Assembly: GCA_022695795.1 (NCBI GenBank)
Contig: MU404190.1
Location: forward strand, 1 to 64,000
DNA length: 64,000 bases
Direction of reading: 5' to 3'
Origin: Biscogniauxia marginata
Lineage: Eukaryota; Ascomycota; Sordariomycetes; Xylariales; Xylariaceae
Position 1 is the first letter of the stretch. Each line of letters begins with the position of its first letter. The position numbers and the translations under genes were made by a program. This document shows, piece after piece, positions 47,727 to 56,792 of the stretch. The notes under the pieces were generated by a model. That model saw nothing but the letters and a program-made list of their open reading frames with translations. It had not been told where the DNA came from and did not search any database.

Positions 47727-49863
47727 TCTTGAGAAAAGGAGATGGTTTTAACTCAGCAAGAATCTCTTGGCCGTATTGGGTGGGAAGTTGAAAAGGCTTG
47801 AAATACCCCCATATCAGAAGGCTCGGTTTGCGTCCTCGGGCATTTGGCACGCATAGAGCGAGGCGTTTTACTTTGGACTCGGGGATTCTTCTCTTGGTTT
47901 TTGCTCTCTTCGCCTTTGCCTTTTTGCGTAATCGCCCTCTGAAGTACACGCGTGGATGCTATTAGACGGGATCAGGGCCACACGAGTTACGGTGAGGCGA
48001 CAATCCACATGAACAAGATTCACATAAGGGGAAATAAAAAAACAACACTGTTTTTTTTTTAATTTTACCAGAGCTCTTCTCCTTCGGTCTTCTAATTTTT
48101 TTTCTCGCTATAAAGAAATGAACAAGGGAGACGAGGCTTGATTCGAAGGCGCTACGGTGTGATCGGTGTTAGGCGGGATATATCTCTGATTTTTATTTCC
48201 AAGAAAAAAAAAAGCAAGAGAAAACCGAAATCAAATCTAATGGTCTTGATTACTTGGGATCGATTGTCGCCATCACTACTGCTCCTCTGCGCTTCTCGAA
48301 CGATTCCCAATTCCCCGTCAACTACTCACGATCCAACGATGGGAAAACATGCCTCTGCCTACCCAGCTGGGTACGAGTACGGCGGGGATATACGGGGGGT
48401 AGTAAGAGGGAGAGGGAGAGAGATAGAAGGAGGAGAGCGGGAGGGGGAGGGGGGTAGAGGTAGAAAGAAAGAGTGAAAGTGAGTTTACGTTAGGTCTAAT
48501 TACAAACTCAGGTATTACTGTAAAGGAAAGTTGTATTGTAGTTTTTTTTCCTTCTTCTTCTTCTTTCTCTCTATTGTACATACACAGTAAATCCAGTATA
48601 GGGGGGGAGAGGGGGAGTGGTTTTTATTGTTTTGTATGATTAAAAGGAAGAAGAGAAGAGAAGAGAAGAGAAGAGGAGGAAAGGGGGGAGGGGAGGAAGG
48701 AGGAGGGAGAACAGGAGACGAAGAAGTCCGTGGGCAGTTTTTTTTTTGCAATAAAGACACAAGCGAGTCAAGAAAGTGTAATATCCTACCTACCCTAACT
48801 AAGTCTTCTTGCCTACCTACCTAGCTACCTAGGTATTAAGGCGATAAAAAAAAGCGAAAGAAGAGAGAATAAGAACAAGAAAAAAAAAAGAGAAAAAAAA
48901 AAGTTGGCAAGGCATGCTCCGGTACCCGGGGTTTCAATGGCCTAGTCGGTGGTGGTGTCTGACGACTAGACCATTGAGGCGGACTTTCCTTCTACTCATC
49001 CCCCCAGACCCGTGGATTGCTATCGTCCACTTGCTCAACTCGTGGTAGAAGTGCCCTCAATTTAGATATATAAGTCCTTTGTTTGCCCCCCCCCTCCCCT
49101 TTTTTTTCACCTCCCTCACTACATAACCTTAGGTACCTAGGTATGTACCCTACCCCCCTTATCTGGATTGCCTACTTACATACATACCTTGTGCGTGACG
49201 AGATTATGTAGATAGGATACTTTTCTAGACGTTAGGTACATAAGGTAGATACGGGAGAGGGTATTCGTATATGTATGTGAAAGCTCTGAAGGCGGTCTTG
49301 GATATACCTACGTACTTATATATGTCCACTTACAGCCAAATGCTAATCTCGACACATACATAGTATCAGTATTTTAACTCGAGTACATATGAATGAATAT
49401 CTGGCCAGTTAATTTTTATTTATTCCGTTCCTTTTACTTTCTCTTGGTGTTCCCCTTTTTACCCATACGCCTCCCCCCTACCTATGTTCCGGGGGGGGTA
49501 GGAGGTGGTTTTCTATAGATTCTCTATTTTGGCTTCTCTAAAAAAATTTTTCGGGGAAAAAAAAGAAGCAATAACACCAAAATCCCGATGTTCCCGTATC
49601 TTGCCGTGCCTTGACTTACTTGCCTGTATTAAAAAAGGGATAAGAAAAAGAAAAAAAAAAGGAAGAAAAATACAGGAATCCGACGCCGTCGCTATGCCGT
49701 ACATGTAGAAAACGAGGACAACTTTTAAAAATAAAAATAAAAATTAGAAGCGAAAGAAATTCGACACCCCTCTCTTTCTATCCCTCTTCTCCGATTTAAT
49801 ATTTTATTTCTCTTTTGTTTTCTCTTCTTCTCCATCAATCAATCAACCAACCAACCAACCGAA
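47727..49863. other. Convergent intergenic region with purine-rich tracts and a hairpin
   Basis: About 2.1 kb between the 3' ends of the AP180 gene and Tfb3. Long polypurine stretches run at 48400-48480 and 48640-48730, including AGAAG-type repeats. A 14-bp inverted repeat lies at 48935-48976. TACCTAGGTA palindromes occur at 48826 and 49134. No coding sequence was recognised. Confidence 0.55.
48935..48976. repeat. Inverted repeat able to form a 14-bp hairpin
   Basis: Left arm CAATGGCCTAGTCG (48935-48948) and right arm CGACTAGACCATTG (48963-48976) pair with one mismatch around a 14-nt loop. In RNA the stem could extend by several G-U or Watson-Crick pairs. The function is unknown. Confidence 0.8.
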
Positions 49864-51096
49864 CTAAAAAACATCATCCACATCCATCCTCCCGCCGGTG
49901 CCGTTACTAACCCCCCTCCGGTTAGTATTAGTAGTAGCGGCGGCGGCGGCGGACTTCTCGTCGGCGACGACGACGCTGAGGCCGGCGAAGGCCTCGAACA
50001 TGGCGCGGGCGGCGTACTCGTGGACGCTGTAGCCGGGGACGCGGTGGTCGTCGCGGGCGCGCGCGCCGTCGAGCCAGGGATTGTCGTAGCGGTCGCCGAG
50101 GCGGTAGCGCGCGGGCTCGAGCGACATGCCTGCGAAGGGATCGTACGGGCCCGCGTCTCCGTCGTCGTCGTCGCCGCCGGGGCGCTTCTTGGCGCGGAGG
50201 CCGCGGATCGAGAGCATGTTGTTGTTATTATTGTTTTTGTTATTCGGATCCGCGGTAGAGGAGGAAGAAGAAGAAGAGGAGGAGATGTTGTTGGTATTGG
50301 TGTTGTTGGCGTTGTTGGTGTTAGTGTTGGGGGTGTGGTTGTCGTTGAGGTTGAGCAGGTTCGAGAAGTGCGTGCTCGAGATCTCGGCGACGCGCGCGCG
50401 CTTCCGCGCCACGATGCGCGCCTGGATCTCGGCCGCGGACCCGGGCTCGCCGCGCGCCAGCGCCTCCATCACCTCGGCGTTGATGGTGGCCTCCTCGGCG
50501 CGGGCGCGGTCCTCCTCGCGGCGCTCCTCGAGGCGGCGGCGGCGCTGGGCCTCGGCCTCGGCGGCGTCGCGCTTCTGGCGCGACAGCTCGGCCTCGCGAC
50601 CGCGGCGGCGGTTGCGCTCGATCTCGTCCTTGAAGTGCTGCTCGCGCGCCAGCAGCTTGGCCTCGGCGCCGGCGCGCTCGTCGTCGCCGCCGTAGATCAG
50701 GTCGAAGGTCAGGTCCTCGACGTCCTGCAGGTAGTTGTTGTAGTCGCGCAGGGTCTCGAAGTCGTCCTCGACGTTGTTGAAGGCGGCCTGCACGCGGCGG
50801 CGGATGTCGACCTCGCGCTCGACGGCCAGGTCGCCGAAGAAGGCGGACCGGAAGCCGCGCTGGCGCAGGGTCTTGGTGCAGCTCGGGTAGGGGCACTGGG
50901 CCGGGCCGGACTTGAAGATGTTGGTGACGCAGTTGCTGCACATGGGGTGGTAGCACTCGGGGTTGATCAGGAACTCCATGTCGGTGTTCAGGTAGCGCAC
51001 GCGCTTGCACACGGGGCAGAGGTCGGACGGCAGCGCGGTCGAGGGCGCCGAGCTCGGCTTCACCACCGACGTGGTGTGATTGGGCTTGCGAGACAT
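49864..51096 (-). CDS. tfb3: TFIIH/CAK assembly subunit Tfb3 (MAT1 homologue), RING protein
   Basis: Intronless, 410 residues. The N-terminal C3HC4 RING has Cys27, Cys30, Cys48, His50, Cys53, Cys56, Cys68 and Cys73 (LCPVCKRVRY ... ECYHPMCSNC ... CPYPSCTKTL). A MAT1 coiled-coil region follows: EVDIRRRVQAAFNNVEDDFE, LRDYNNYLQDVEDL, then a long Arg/Glu-rich helix. In the family it assembles and anchors the CDK7-cyclin H kinase in TFIIH for RNA polymerase II phosphorylation and repair. The C-terminal third is fungal-specific, with an Asn/Thr and poly-Ser low-complexity insert (about residues 255-295), a YDPFAGMS segment and an MDVDDVF end. The DNA is very GC-rich, creating long antisense frames. 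It is divergent from nudC (420 bp). Confidence 0.93.
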   Translation of the reverse strand: MSRKPNHTTSVVKPSSAPSTALPSDLCPVCKRVRYLNTDMEFLINPECYHPMCSNCVTNIFKSGPAQCPYPSCTKTLRQRGFRSAFFGDLAVEREVDIRRRVQAAFNNVEDDFETLRDYNNYLQDVEDLTFDLIYGGDDERAGAEAKLLAREQHFKDEIERNRRRGREAELSRQKRDAAEAEAQRRRRLEERREEDRARAEEATINAEVMEALARGEPGSAAEIQARIVARKRARVAEISSTHFSNLLNLNDNHTPNTNTNNANNTNTNNISSSSSSSSSTADPNNKNNNNNNMLSIRGLRAKKRPGGDDDDGDAGPYDPFAGMSLEPARYRLGDRYDNPWLDGARARDDHRVPGYSVHEYAARAMFEAFAGLSVVVADEKSAAAAATTNTNRRGVSNGTGGRMDVDDVF

Positions 51097-51515
51097 GTTG
51101 CCGTAGAGGACGCCGCGATGTATGTGGCTATTATCTGGAAGAGAATTGGAGGCAACGAGTGTGGTGACCCATTTGGTGATTGGAAGAGACGGAGGCTCGA
51201 GAGCGGCGAATCCGGCGTTGTAATATGTAGGTTTTGTATAGGAGATGGGTATTAGATATTGGATGAGGTTGGTTAGCCTAATGCTTGAGCTCTTATGGAG
51301 ACAGGGTGTGGATTACCTAAGTTGCAGTTGCAGCGAGGCTCGTGGAGGTGGTTGGGTACTTGCTTTTGATTGGCCAAGAGCTACAATGGGGCTTTGGTCC
51401 CGCTAAAAATAAATGCCCCTCCTCGAAGCCCCTCCCCCAGCCGAATTTATTCTGTCAGCCTTCTCGACATTTCCATCACCACATCTACACAAACAGACCA
51501 ACAGACTGCGTAACA

Positions 51516-52379
51516 ATGGCTGACAACGGTAAGCCAGGCACTTATTATTTACGAGAATCTCTAAACATACAGGATCTCTATATACAAAATACCTATTACA
51601 TATGTCTTACTACCTACAAGCTCAGCCCCGCCATCCGTGCTTCACTACTCGTATGTCTATCTAACCGCCTCCCTTCCGTCGTGTAACAGATCCCACTCCC
51701 GAGCAAGAGGCAGCCGCCCGAGCCCAAGAAGCTGCCGAGCAGGCCTCCCTGCCATACAAATGGACCCAGACCATCGGCGACCTCGACGTCAGCATACCCT
51801 CCGTGCCCGGTAATCTCAAGGCCCGCGACCTGGTCGTCGAATTAAAGAAGCAGAAGCTCAAGGCCGGTATCAAGGGACAGGAGCCCTTCATTGACGTAAG
51901 CAGCAATACCTTCCCTCGCGATACGGTCCATCTTCACTATAAGAAGAAATATACCCCATCAACATATCTTCCCATATCTCCACGCGGACGATCCTCACCA
52001 AGTCTAACATGAACACAAACCAAAACAGGGCGACCTCCCGCACGCCATCTCCACCGAGGAGTCCACCTGGACGCTGACGATGGCGCCCGACGGCACCAAG
52101 ACGATCGAGATCCATCTCGACAAGATCAACAAGATGGAGTGGTGGGCCCACGTCGTCACCACGGCGCCACGCATCGACGTGACCAAGATCCAGCCCGAGA
52201 ACAGCAAGCTGTCCGACCTCGACGGCGAGACCCGCGGGATGGTCGAGAAGATGATGTACGACCAGCGCCAGAAGGAGATGGGCCTGCCCACCTCCGACGA
52301 CCAGAAGAAGGCCGACCTGCTCAAGAAGTTCCAAGACCAGCACCCCGAGCTCGACTTCAGCAACGCCAAGGTGAACTAA
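51516..52379 (+). CDS. nudC: NudC, nuclear migration protein (CS domain)
   Basis: Three exons: 51516-51528, 51690-51895, 52029-52379; 189 residues. The first exon encodes only MADN plus one base, followed by a 160-nt intron. The CS (p23-like) domain runs from [21 protein letters not shown] strands ([18 protein letters not shown]) through [19 protein letters not shown] to [13 protein letters not shown]. The C-terminal helical tail ([37 protein letters not shown]) is characteristic of NudC. In fungi it acts with the dynein/LIS1 pathway in nuclear movement and as an Hsp90-type co-chaperone. Length agrees with the Aspergillus protein (about 200 residues). The 3' exon is GC-rich like the neighbouring Tfb3. 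Confidence 0.95.
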
Positions 52380-53412
52380 GGCTTTGGCTTGCATATCGAT
52401 GGGAGCACTACCGACACAAGGGGGTTCAGGGAGACGAAAAAAGTCGACGTGGTACGAGGCGGATGAGATTGCGGTCAGAGCGTGTACGTATCATCGTCAT
52501 GATGCGTTTGCGATGTACGAATTCACGACTGAATGCAAAGAGAGAAAAAAAAGAAAGGCGTTCGGAAAGAGCATAACTAATCTGTATATGAGCCGAGCGC
52601 GTTGTGGGAGCTATAGGCTAAAAATTGTCTTATGTTATTGACTAACTAATGTACATGGTCGTACAAGATTGAAGAAAGAAAAAAAGGGGCAAGCTCGTGA
52701 GCGAAAAGATGAAAGGGGGGAGAGAGCATATAGCTCTAGAGAAAAAAATGTCAAGGGTGAAACGAATCGCCAGTACCACGGGGAGACGGTAAGTCATAAG
52801 GTATAGGCGTCAGAGAGCCCTTGTTTTTGGATATTTGATCTTGGAATCGCGAGTAATGTCAAGGCAGATTGTATGAGCCGCAATGCATCAATTGTCAGAT
52901 AATAAGCGTTCCGTTCAGCTAAGACGTTAGGTCCGTCTCGAACTGGGAAAAAAGACAACCCCCCGTCACAGGTAAGACAGGTGATGAAGTAAAGGGTAGA
53001 ATAAATAGATAAAAAAAAAGAAACAAGTTTTCACCTACGGTAGCATCAAGCTACTTCGACTCACCTCTTTTTTTTCTGTGTATTTGGGGCGCGTCGTTAT
53101 TCCTAGCGGATGGAATGAAGCACAGATGTTCAACCCAAATAAATATCGAGAAGATTTATACCCCCGTCGCCTGTTCTATCGGGAAAATAAATTCGTCAGG
53201 GACTCACTCCAGGACTTGCCTCGCCGATGGGACACCGGTAAGTTACCGCGGAGCAGGAAAATCTAAGCACCAGCAACAAAATCCGAGATACGTATTTGGG
53301 CGAGCGCTTCCAACTAGTGGTCTTTTTTTTTTCCGCTTAGGAGAAACCAAGAAGAGAAAAAACGGGCCAACAAACTTTCATCAGCTTTGTTGGGGGGGAG
53401 CTACTTTCTTTC
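52380..53412. other. Convergent intergenic region
   Basis: About 1 kb between the nudC and Bud27/URI 3' ends. It contains A-rich and T-rich homopolymers (52680, 53010, 53330). Short frames at 53078-53441 have no family support. Confidence 0.5.
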
Positions 53413-55218
53413 CTACGATCCGGCCAGCCTCGCGGCCTTGAACCGGCTGACCCGCCTCGGCCCGCCCTCCTCCTCGTCCAGGGGCTGGATGGGGTTCTCG
53501 TCCTCCTTCATGAAGCCGCCCTGGCGGTGGACGAGCCGGTTGCGCATCCGGTGGTACTCCTCCGCGACCTGCTGCTGCAGGAGGTTGGCGTCGAGCTCGT
53601 CGGGCTCGCGCGCCCCGCCAGCCGACGACGACGACGGCCCGCGCTCGACCACCGACGCCGCCAGCGTGCGGCCCGCGGGGCCCGACGGCGCGTACCGCGT
53701 CGGGTCGACCGGCTTCTCCGGCGCCGGGGGAGGCACCTTGGCGGTAGTTGTCGCCCGGCCCGTGCGGAATCGCGATGGTCTCTTCGAAGGGGGGGCGCTC
53801 GCGGCCGGTTTGGCCGTGCCGCTCGCCATCCGCTCCATGACGTCAGATACGGGGTTGATGTCCGGCTGTTTCGGCGGCTTTGCTGCTGGGGCGATAGCAG
53901 AATGGGCTTCGGCAACATCGAGAGTCTCAGCGAATCGGACGCTTTTCTTCGCGTCTGATGCTGCTGTCGAGTTCTCTGTTACGCTGCCGGAGGCGGGCTG
54001 GTTGTTGATACTGTCCTGAGAAACAGCTAGCTTCTCATGCTTAACAACAATGCGACCGATACCATCACCAGTCTCATCGTCGTCATCATCCTTCTCCGCT
54101 TCGCCATTTCCGTTTGACTTAGCTTCGTCGAAACTATGTTTGCTCAGTCGCTCCTTGAGCTCGAGCATCTGCAATTTCCAGTCGTCGTCCACGACTCCGG
54201 ACGTAGATCTACCCCACTGATCCTCATCGTCGTCATCGTCGGCATCGTCATAATCATCGGAATCAAAGTCGCCATCGGTAGAACCCTCTTCTAACTGCAA
54301 CTCGGCGACGATGGGTGCCATCTCAAACTCCATCGTCTCTTTGTTGTAGCGGATCATGTCTTCTCGCAGCGATGCCTCTTCCGGTGACTCGTCTGCGGGC
54401 AGGACCGGGTCGGAAATAATGCTCTGCTGCTCCTTAGCTTTGCGGAGAATTTCTTCCAGTTTCGAGGCGGTCTCGGATGGCTTCTCTTCCTCGGCAGGTT
54501 TGGTATCTTCGCTAAAGGTTACGCCCTTTTTCTTGGGTGCCGCCTTTGCCTTCGTTGGCTCTTCAGCAGGTTTTGCTTCTGGCTGTGTGGTTTGTTCGCT
54601 TTCGACACCGTTGGACGGTACCTGCTCTGTATCTTGAGATATGTCACTTGGTACTTCGGACACGGGCTTAGAAGCGCCAGATGGAAGGTCCTTAATTCCA
54701 GCTTTCTTGAGTGCCTCTAGAAGTTGCGGCTGGCTATCTCCTGGTCTTCGTAGGTTATACGATATTACATTGTCGTCTTCGTCCAGCTCTTCCATAATCT
54801 CGGTAATAGGTAGGCCGTCTTCATCAGTCGCGTCGGGATTACTGACAACCCGAGCGGTAGCAAGCCTGTTCTCGGCTACTTCAAGCTGCTTTGTCAGGGT
54901 ATCGATGTTCCTCGTCACATAATCTAGGCGATTCGTGAGGGTGCTAATGATCTTTTCGGGTTTTCTCGAGTCGCCAGGCCTAAATATGTCGATGAGCTCC
55001 TTCTCGTTCACCAATTCGCCTTCGTATTCCTGTCGCACTCTGGTCAGGTCGCTCCGACTGGGCGAGGGCGGAAGCGCTTTGACGTCTGCTTTCAGTGTCT
55101 CGTACTCTTCCTTCCACTGTCGCCATTCGTCCAAAGCGATGATAAGGTTGTCGACATGTTCCTCCAGTTTTTGACGATGCCTTTCCAGGTCAAGAAAGCT
55201 GTCTTTAACCGTGGCCAT
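53413..55218 (-). CDS. Bud27/URI-type unconventional prefoldin
   Basis: Intronless, 601 residues from the ATG at 55218. The frame is open further upstream but no earlier ATG is present. Residues 1-150 form a prefoldin-like coiled coil (SFLDLERHRQKLEEHVDNLI, then RLDYVTRNIDTLTKQLEVAE). The centre has an acidic run (DFDSDDYDDADDDDDEDQWGRST) after APIVAELQLEE, like the Rpb5-binding region of URI. The end (QQQVAEEYHRMRNRLVHRQG, then RRVSRFKAARLAG) matches the fungal DUF3835 C-terminus. The family helps assemble RNA polymerases in the cytoplasm and affects TOR-linked translation. Identification rests on domain order and tail motifs. Confidence 0.85.
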   Translation of the reverse strand: MATVKDSFLDLERHRQKLEEHVDNLIIALDEWRQWKEEYETLKADVKALPPSPSRSDLTRVRQEYEGELVNEKELIDIFRPGDSRKPEKIISTLTNRLDYVTRNIDTLTKQLEVAENRLATARVVSNPDATDEDGLPITEIMEELDEDDNVISYNLRRPGDSQPQLLEALKKAGIKDLPSGASKPVSEVPSDISQDTEQVPSNGVESEQTTQPEAKPAEEPTKAKAAPKKKGVTFSEDTKPAEEEKPSETASKLEEILRKAKEQQSIISDPVLPADESPEEASLREDMIRYNKETMEFEMAPIVAELQLEEGSTDGDFDSDDYDDADDDDDEDQWGRSTSGVVDDDWKLQMLELKERLSKHSFDEAKSNGNGEAEKDDDDDETGDGIGRIVVKHEKLAVSQDSINNQPASGSVTENSTAASDAKKSVRFAETLDVAEAHSAIAPAAKPPKQPDINPVSDVMERMASGTAKPAASAPPSKRPSRFRTGRATTTAKVPPPAPEKPVDPTRYAPSGPAGRTLAASVVERGPSSSSAGGAREPDELDANLLQQQVAEEYHRMRNRLVHRQGGFMKEDENPIQPLDEEEGGPRRVSRFKAARLAGS

Positions 55219-55529
55219 ACTGCAGAATAGTGATGTTATTTGGGTTGTAGACAATTGGTTGAATAATTTTTGGAAGTTGGAGGATCGAGTTGTAAAAAAT
55301 TAAATGGGTCCTTTTGCTAACATCTGTAAAAGTGGGTCTCTGACTGACTTCGTTTTGCTGCATATGCGATTATACATAGATATCGTCTGTATACCTCATT
55401 TATATACTCGTCATCAGGCTTTTCGTTGGAGTATTTTGGAATGCCAGGAGATTACTAGGTGTCTAGATAGGATTAAATTAAATTCAGCGTAGCTTTAAAT
55501 ATTGCTGCTCTTTATCTCTCCCTGCGGCC
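55219..55529. other. Intergenic, AT-rich
   Basis: About 310 bp between the Bud27/URI start and the polyketide synthase relic. It probably holds the Bud27/URI promoter. No gene is seen. Confidence 0.5.
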
Positions 55530-56160
55530 GGACTTAATATCTATCCAGTCGAAGGTACAGGCTTCATCGCCGAAAATCCATTCTCTAGGAAGAACATGAA
55601 AGCGTAAGGATTATAGTTCTTACGCAAGGCAGAGCTTCTAGATTTCCTAGAGCTAGCCATCATCAGATCACCCACTTATGAGGACCCTGGTTCCACAATC
55701 ACAGCCAAGTTGGCTCCTTGGACGAGTACCGGCCAATTGGTTATGGGCTTGCGGTCGGAAGGCGACCTAAATGATCTGAATGCAATAACAAACTGGTGTC
55801 GAGACTGACAGATGGGTTTCTACCATAATAATAATGAGAAGGAAGCCAGTAAGAAGGGCAGCTCCAGTGAGTTGATTGCATTCCTAGCGCGAGTAGCCGA
55901 TGATGTCGAAATATCGGATGAACCGCGAAGCGTCTCATTCCTAGCCCACGAAATAGGTAAGAAGCTTTTCAGCTTCATGCTCAAGCCAGACGATGATCCA
56001 GGTATTTCGGTGACTTTGGCAAAAATCGGATTGGACTCTCTCATAGCGATTAGAGCTACGCCGCCGGTGGAAACAAGTGTTGGGACTACAAACCAGTGTA
56101 CTCGAAATCATGGCTGCTGGGAACGTTGGAGGCTCTGGGGAGTATTTCTGGTAGGAGCTT
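55530..56160 (+). pseudogene. Relic of a highly reducing polyketide synthase (ketoreductase end plus acyl carrier protein)
   Basis: One frame reads, with interruptions, as the C-terminus of a fungal highly reducing PKS. GFIAENPFSR and LLDFLELAII match the end of the ketoreductase domain; QLVMGLRSEGDL and the WCRD/QMGFYHN junction match the linker; LAHEIGKKLFSFMLKPDDD and IGLDSLIAI (the phosphopantetheine Ser motif) match the ACP. In-frame stops are TAA 55605, TAG 55614 and TGA 55806. After IGLDSLIAI the reading continues one base later (one extra base near 56052) with RRRWKQVLGLQTSVLEIM, the next ACP helices, until TAG 56152. No KS, AT, DH or ER sequence is seen upstream; only about 200 codons survive. 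A dead fragment, not a producing enzyme. Confidence 0.75.
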
Positions 56161-56792
56161 GAGAGAAAAGCTTGCTAGGAATAATGTACTTGAATGGATA
56201 GCCTGATGAATTAAAAGCTCTACCTCGGGCCTCTTCGAACTTCAAGGGGTAAAGATATCGATATCGTACAAAACGAAACCGAGTCTCTGCAGCTGAAATC
56301 CGTGACCTTCAAACCTCTATAGCCCTTCTGAGTAACCAGCATAACTCATTCAAGTTGCTTTTACAGCTTATTCAGCCGTATAAACTCTCCATTCGTCGTC
56401 TGCATTCCCAGATTCGAGGCTGGAACCTTCGAAATCGCAACGGCAAGCCCCCCCCCGATGTTCATAGTATTGCTTGAGTAATGCAACAGCAAAAAAAGAA
56501 GGGGACGAGCTATTGAGCACCTGAGAACTACCTAGATTGCTTTTCTAAATTGCTCCTAATGATCCTTTAATATATCTATCTAGAAAGTGTCATCTGAATG
56601 AAAAACCAAAGATTTTTAGCCGCTGAATGCGCCTTGAAAATAAATTTTAAGCCCAGCAGAATCATGCCATCATCACCAGGTGCTTCAGTCCATTCATTCT
56701 AACCAATAAAGAATAAATCCACATATGCACATAAAAAGGGGGGGGGAGGGCGTGGAAGGGAAGAGAGAGATAACCCGGCCAGCTAGGATACG
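56161..56792. other. Intergenic between PKS relic and NLR
   Basis: No intact gene. A stretch near 56290-56450 (+) reads as a helical, Arg-rich peptide (PYKLSIRRLHSQIRGWNLR) that faintly recalls Clr5-type fungal domains. The evidence is too weak for a call. 56.5-56.7 kb is AT-rich. Confidence 0.35.

Noticed and set aside
50020..51255. 411-codon frame on the + strand
   Set aside because: Antisense shadow of the GC-rich Tfb3 gene; Val/Gly/Ala-rich translation with no domain.
53387..54019. 210-codon + strand frame
   Set aside because: Antisense to the Bud27/URI C-terminal region; no independent similarity.
56290..56450. Clr5-like peptide fragment on the + strand
   Set aside because: Similarity is faint and short; no start codon or complete domain.
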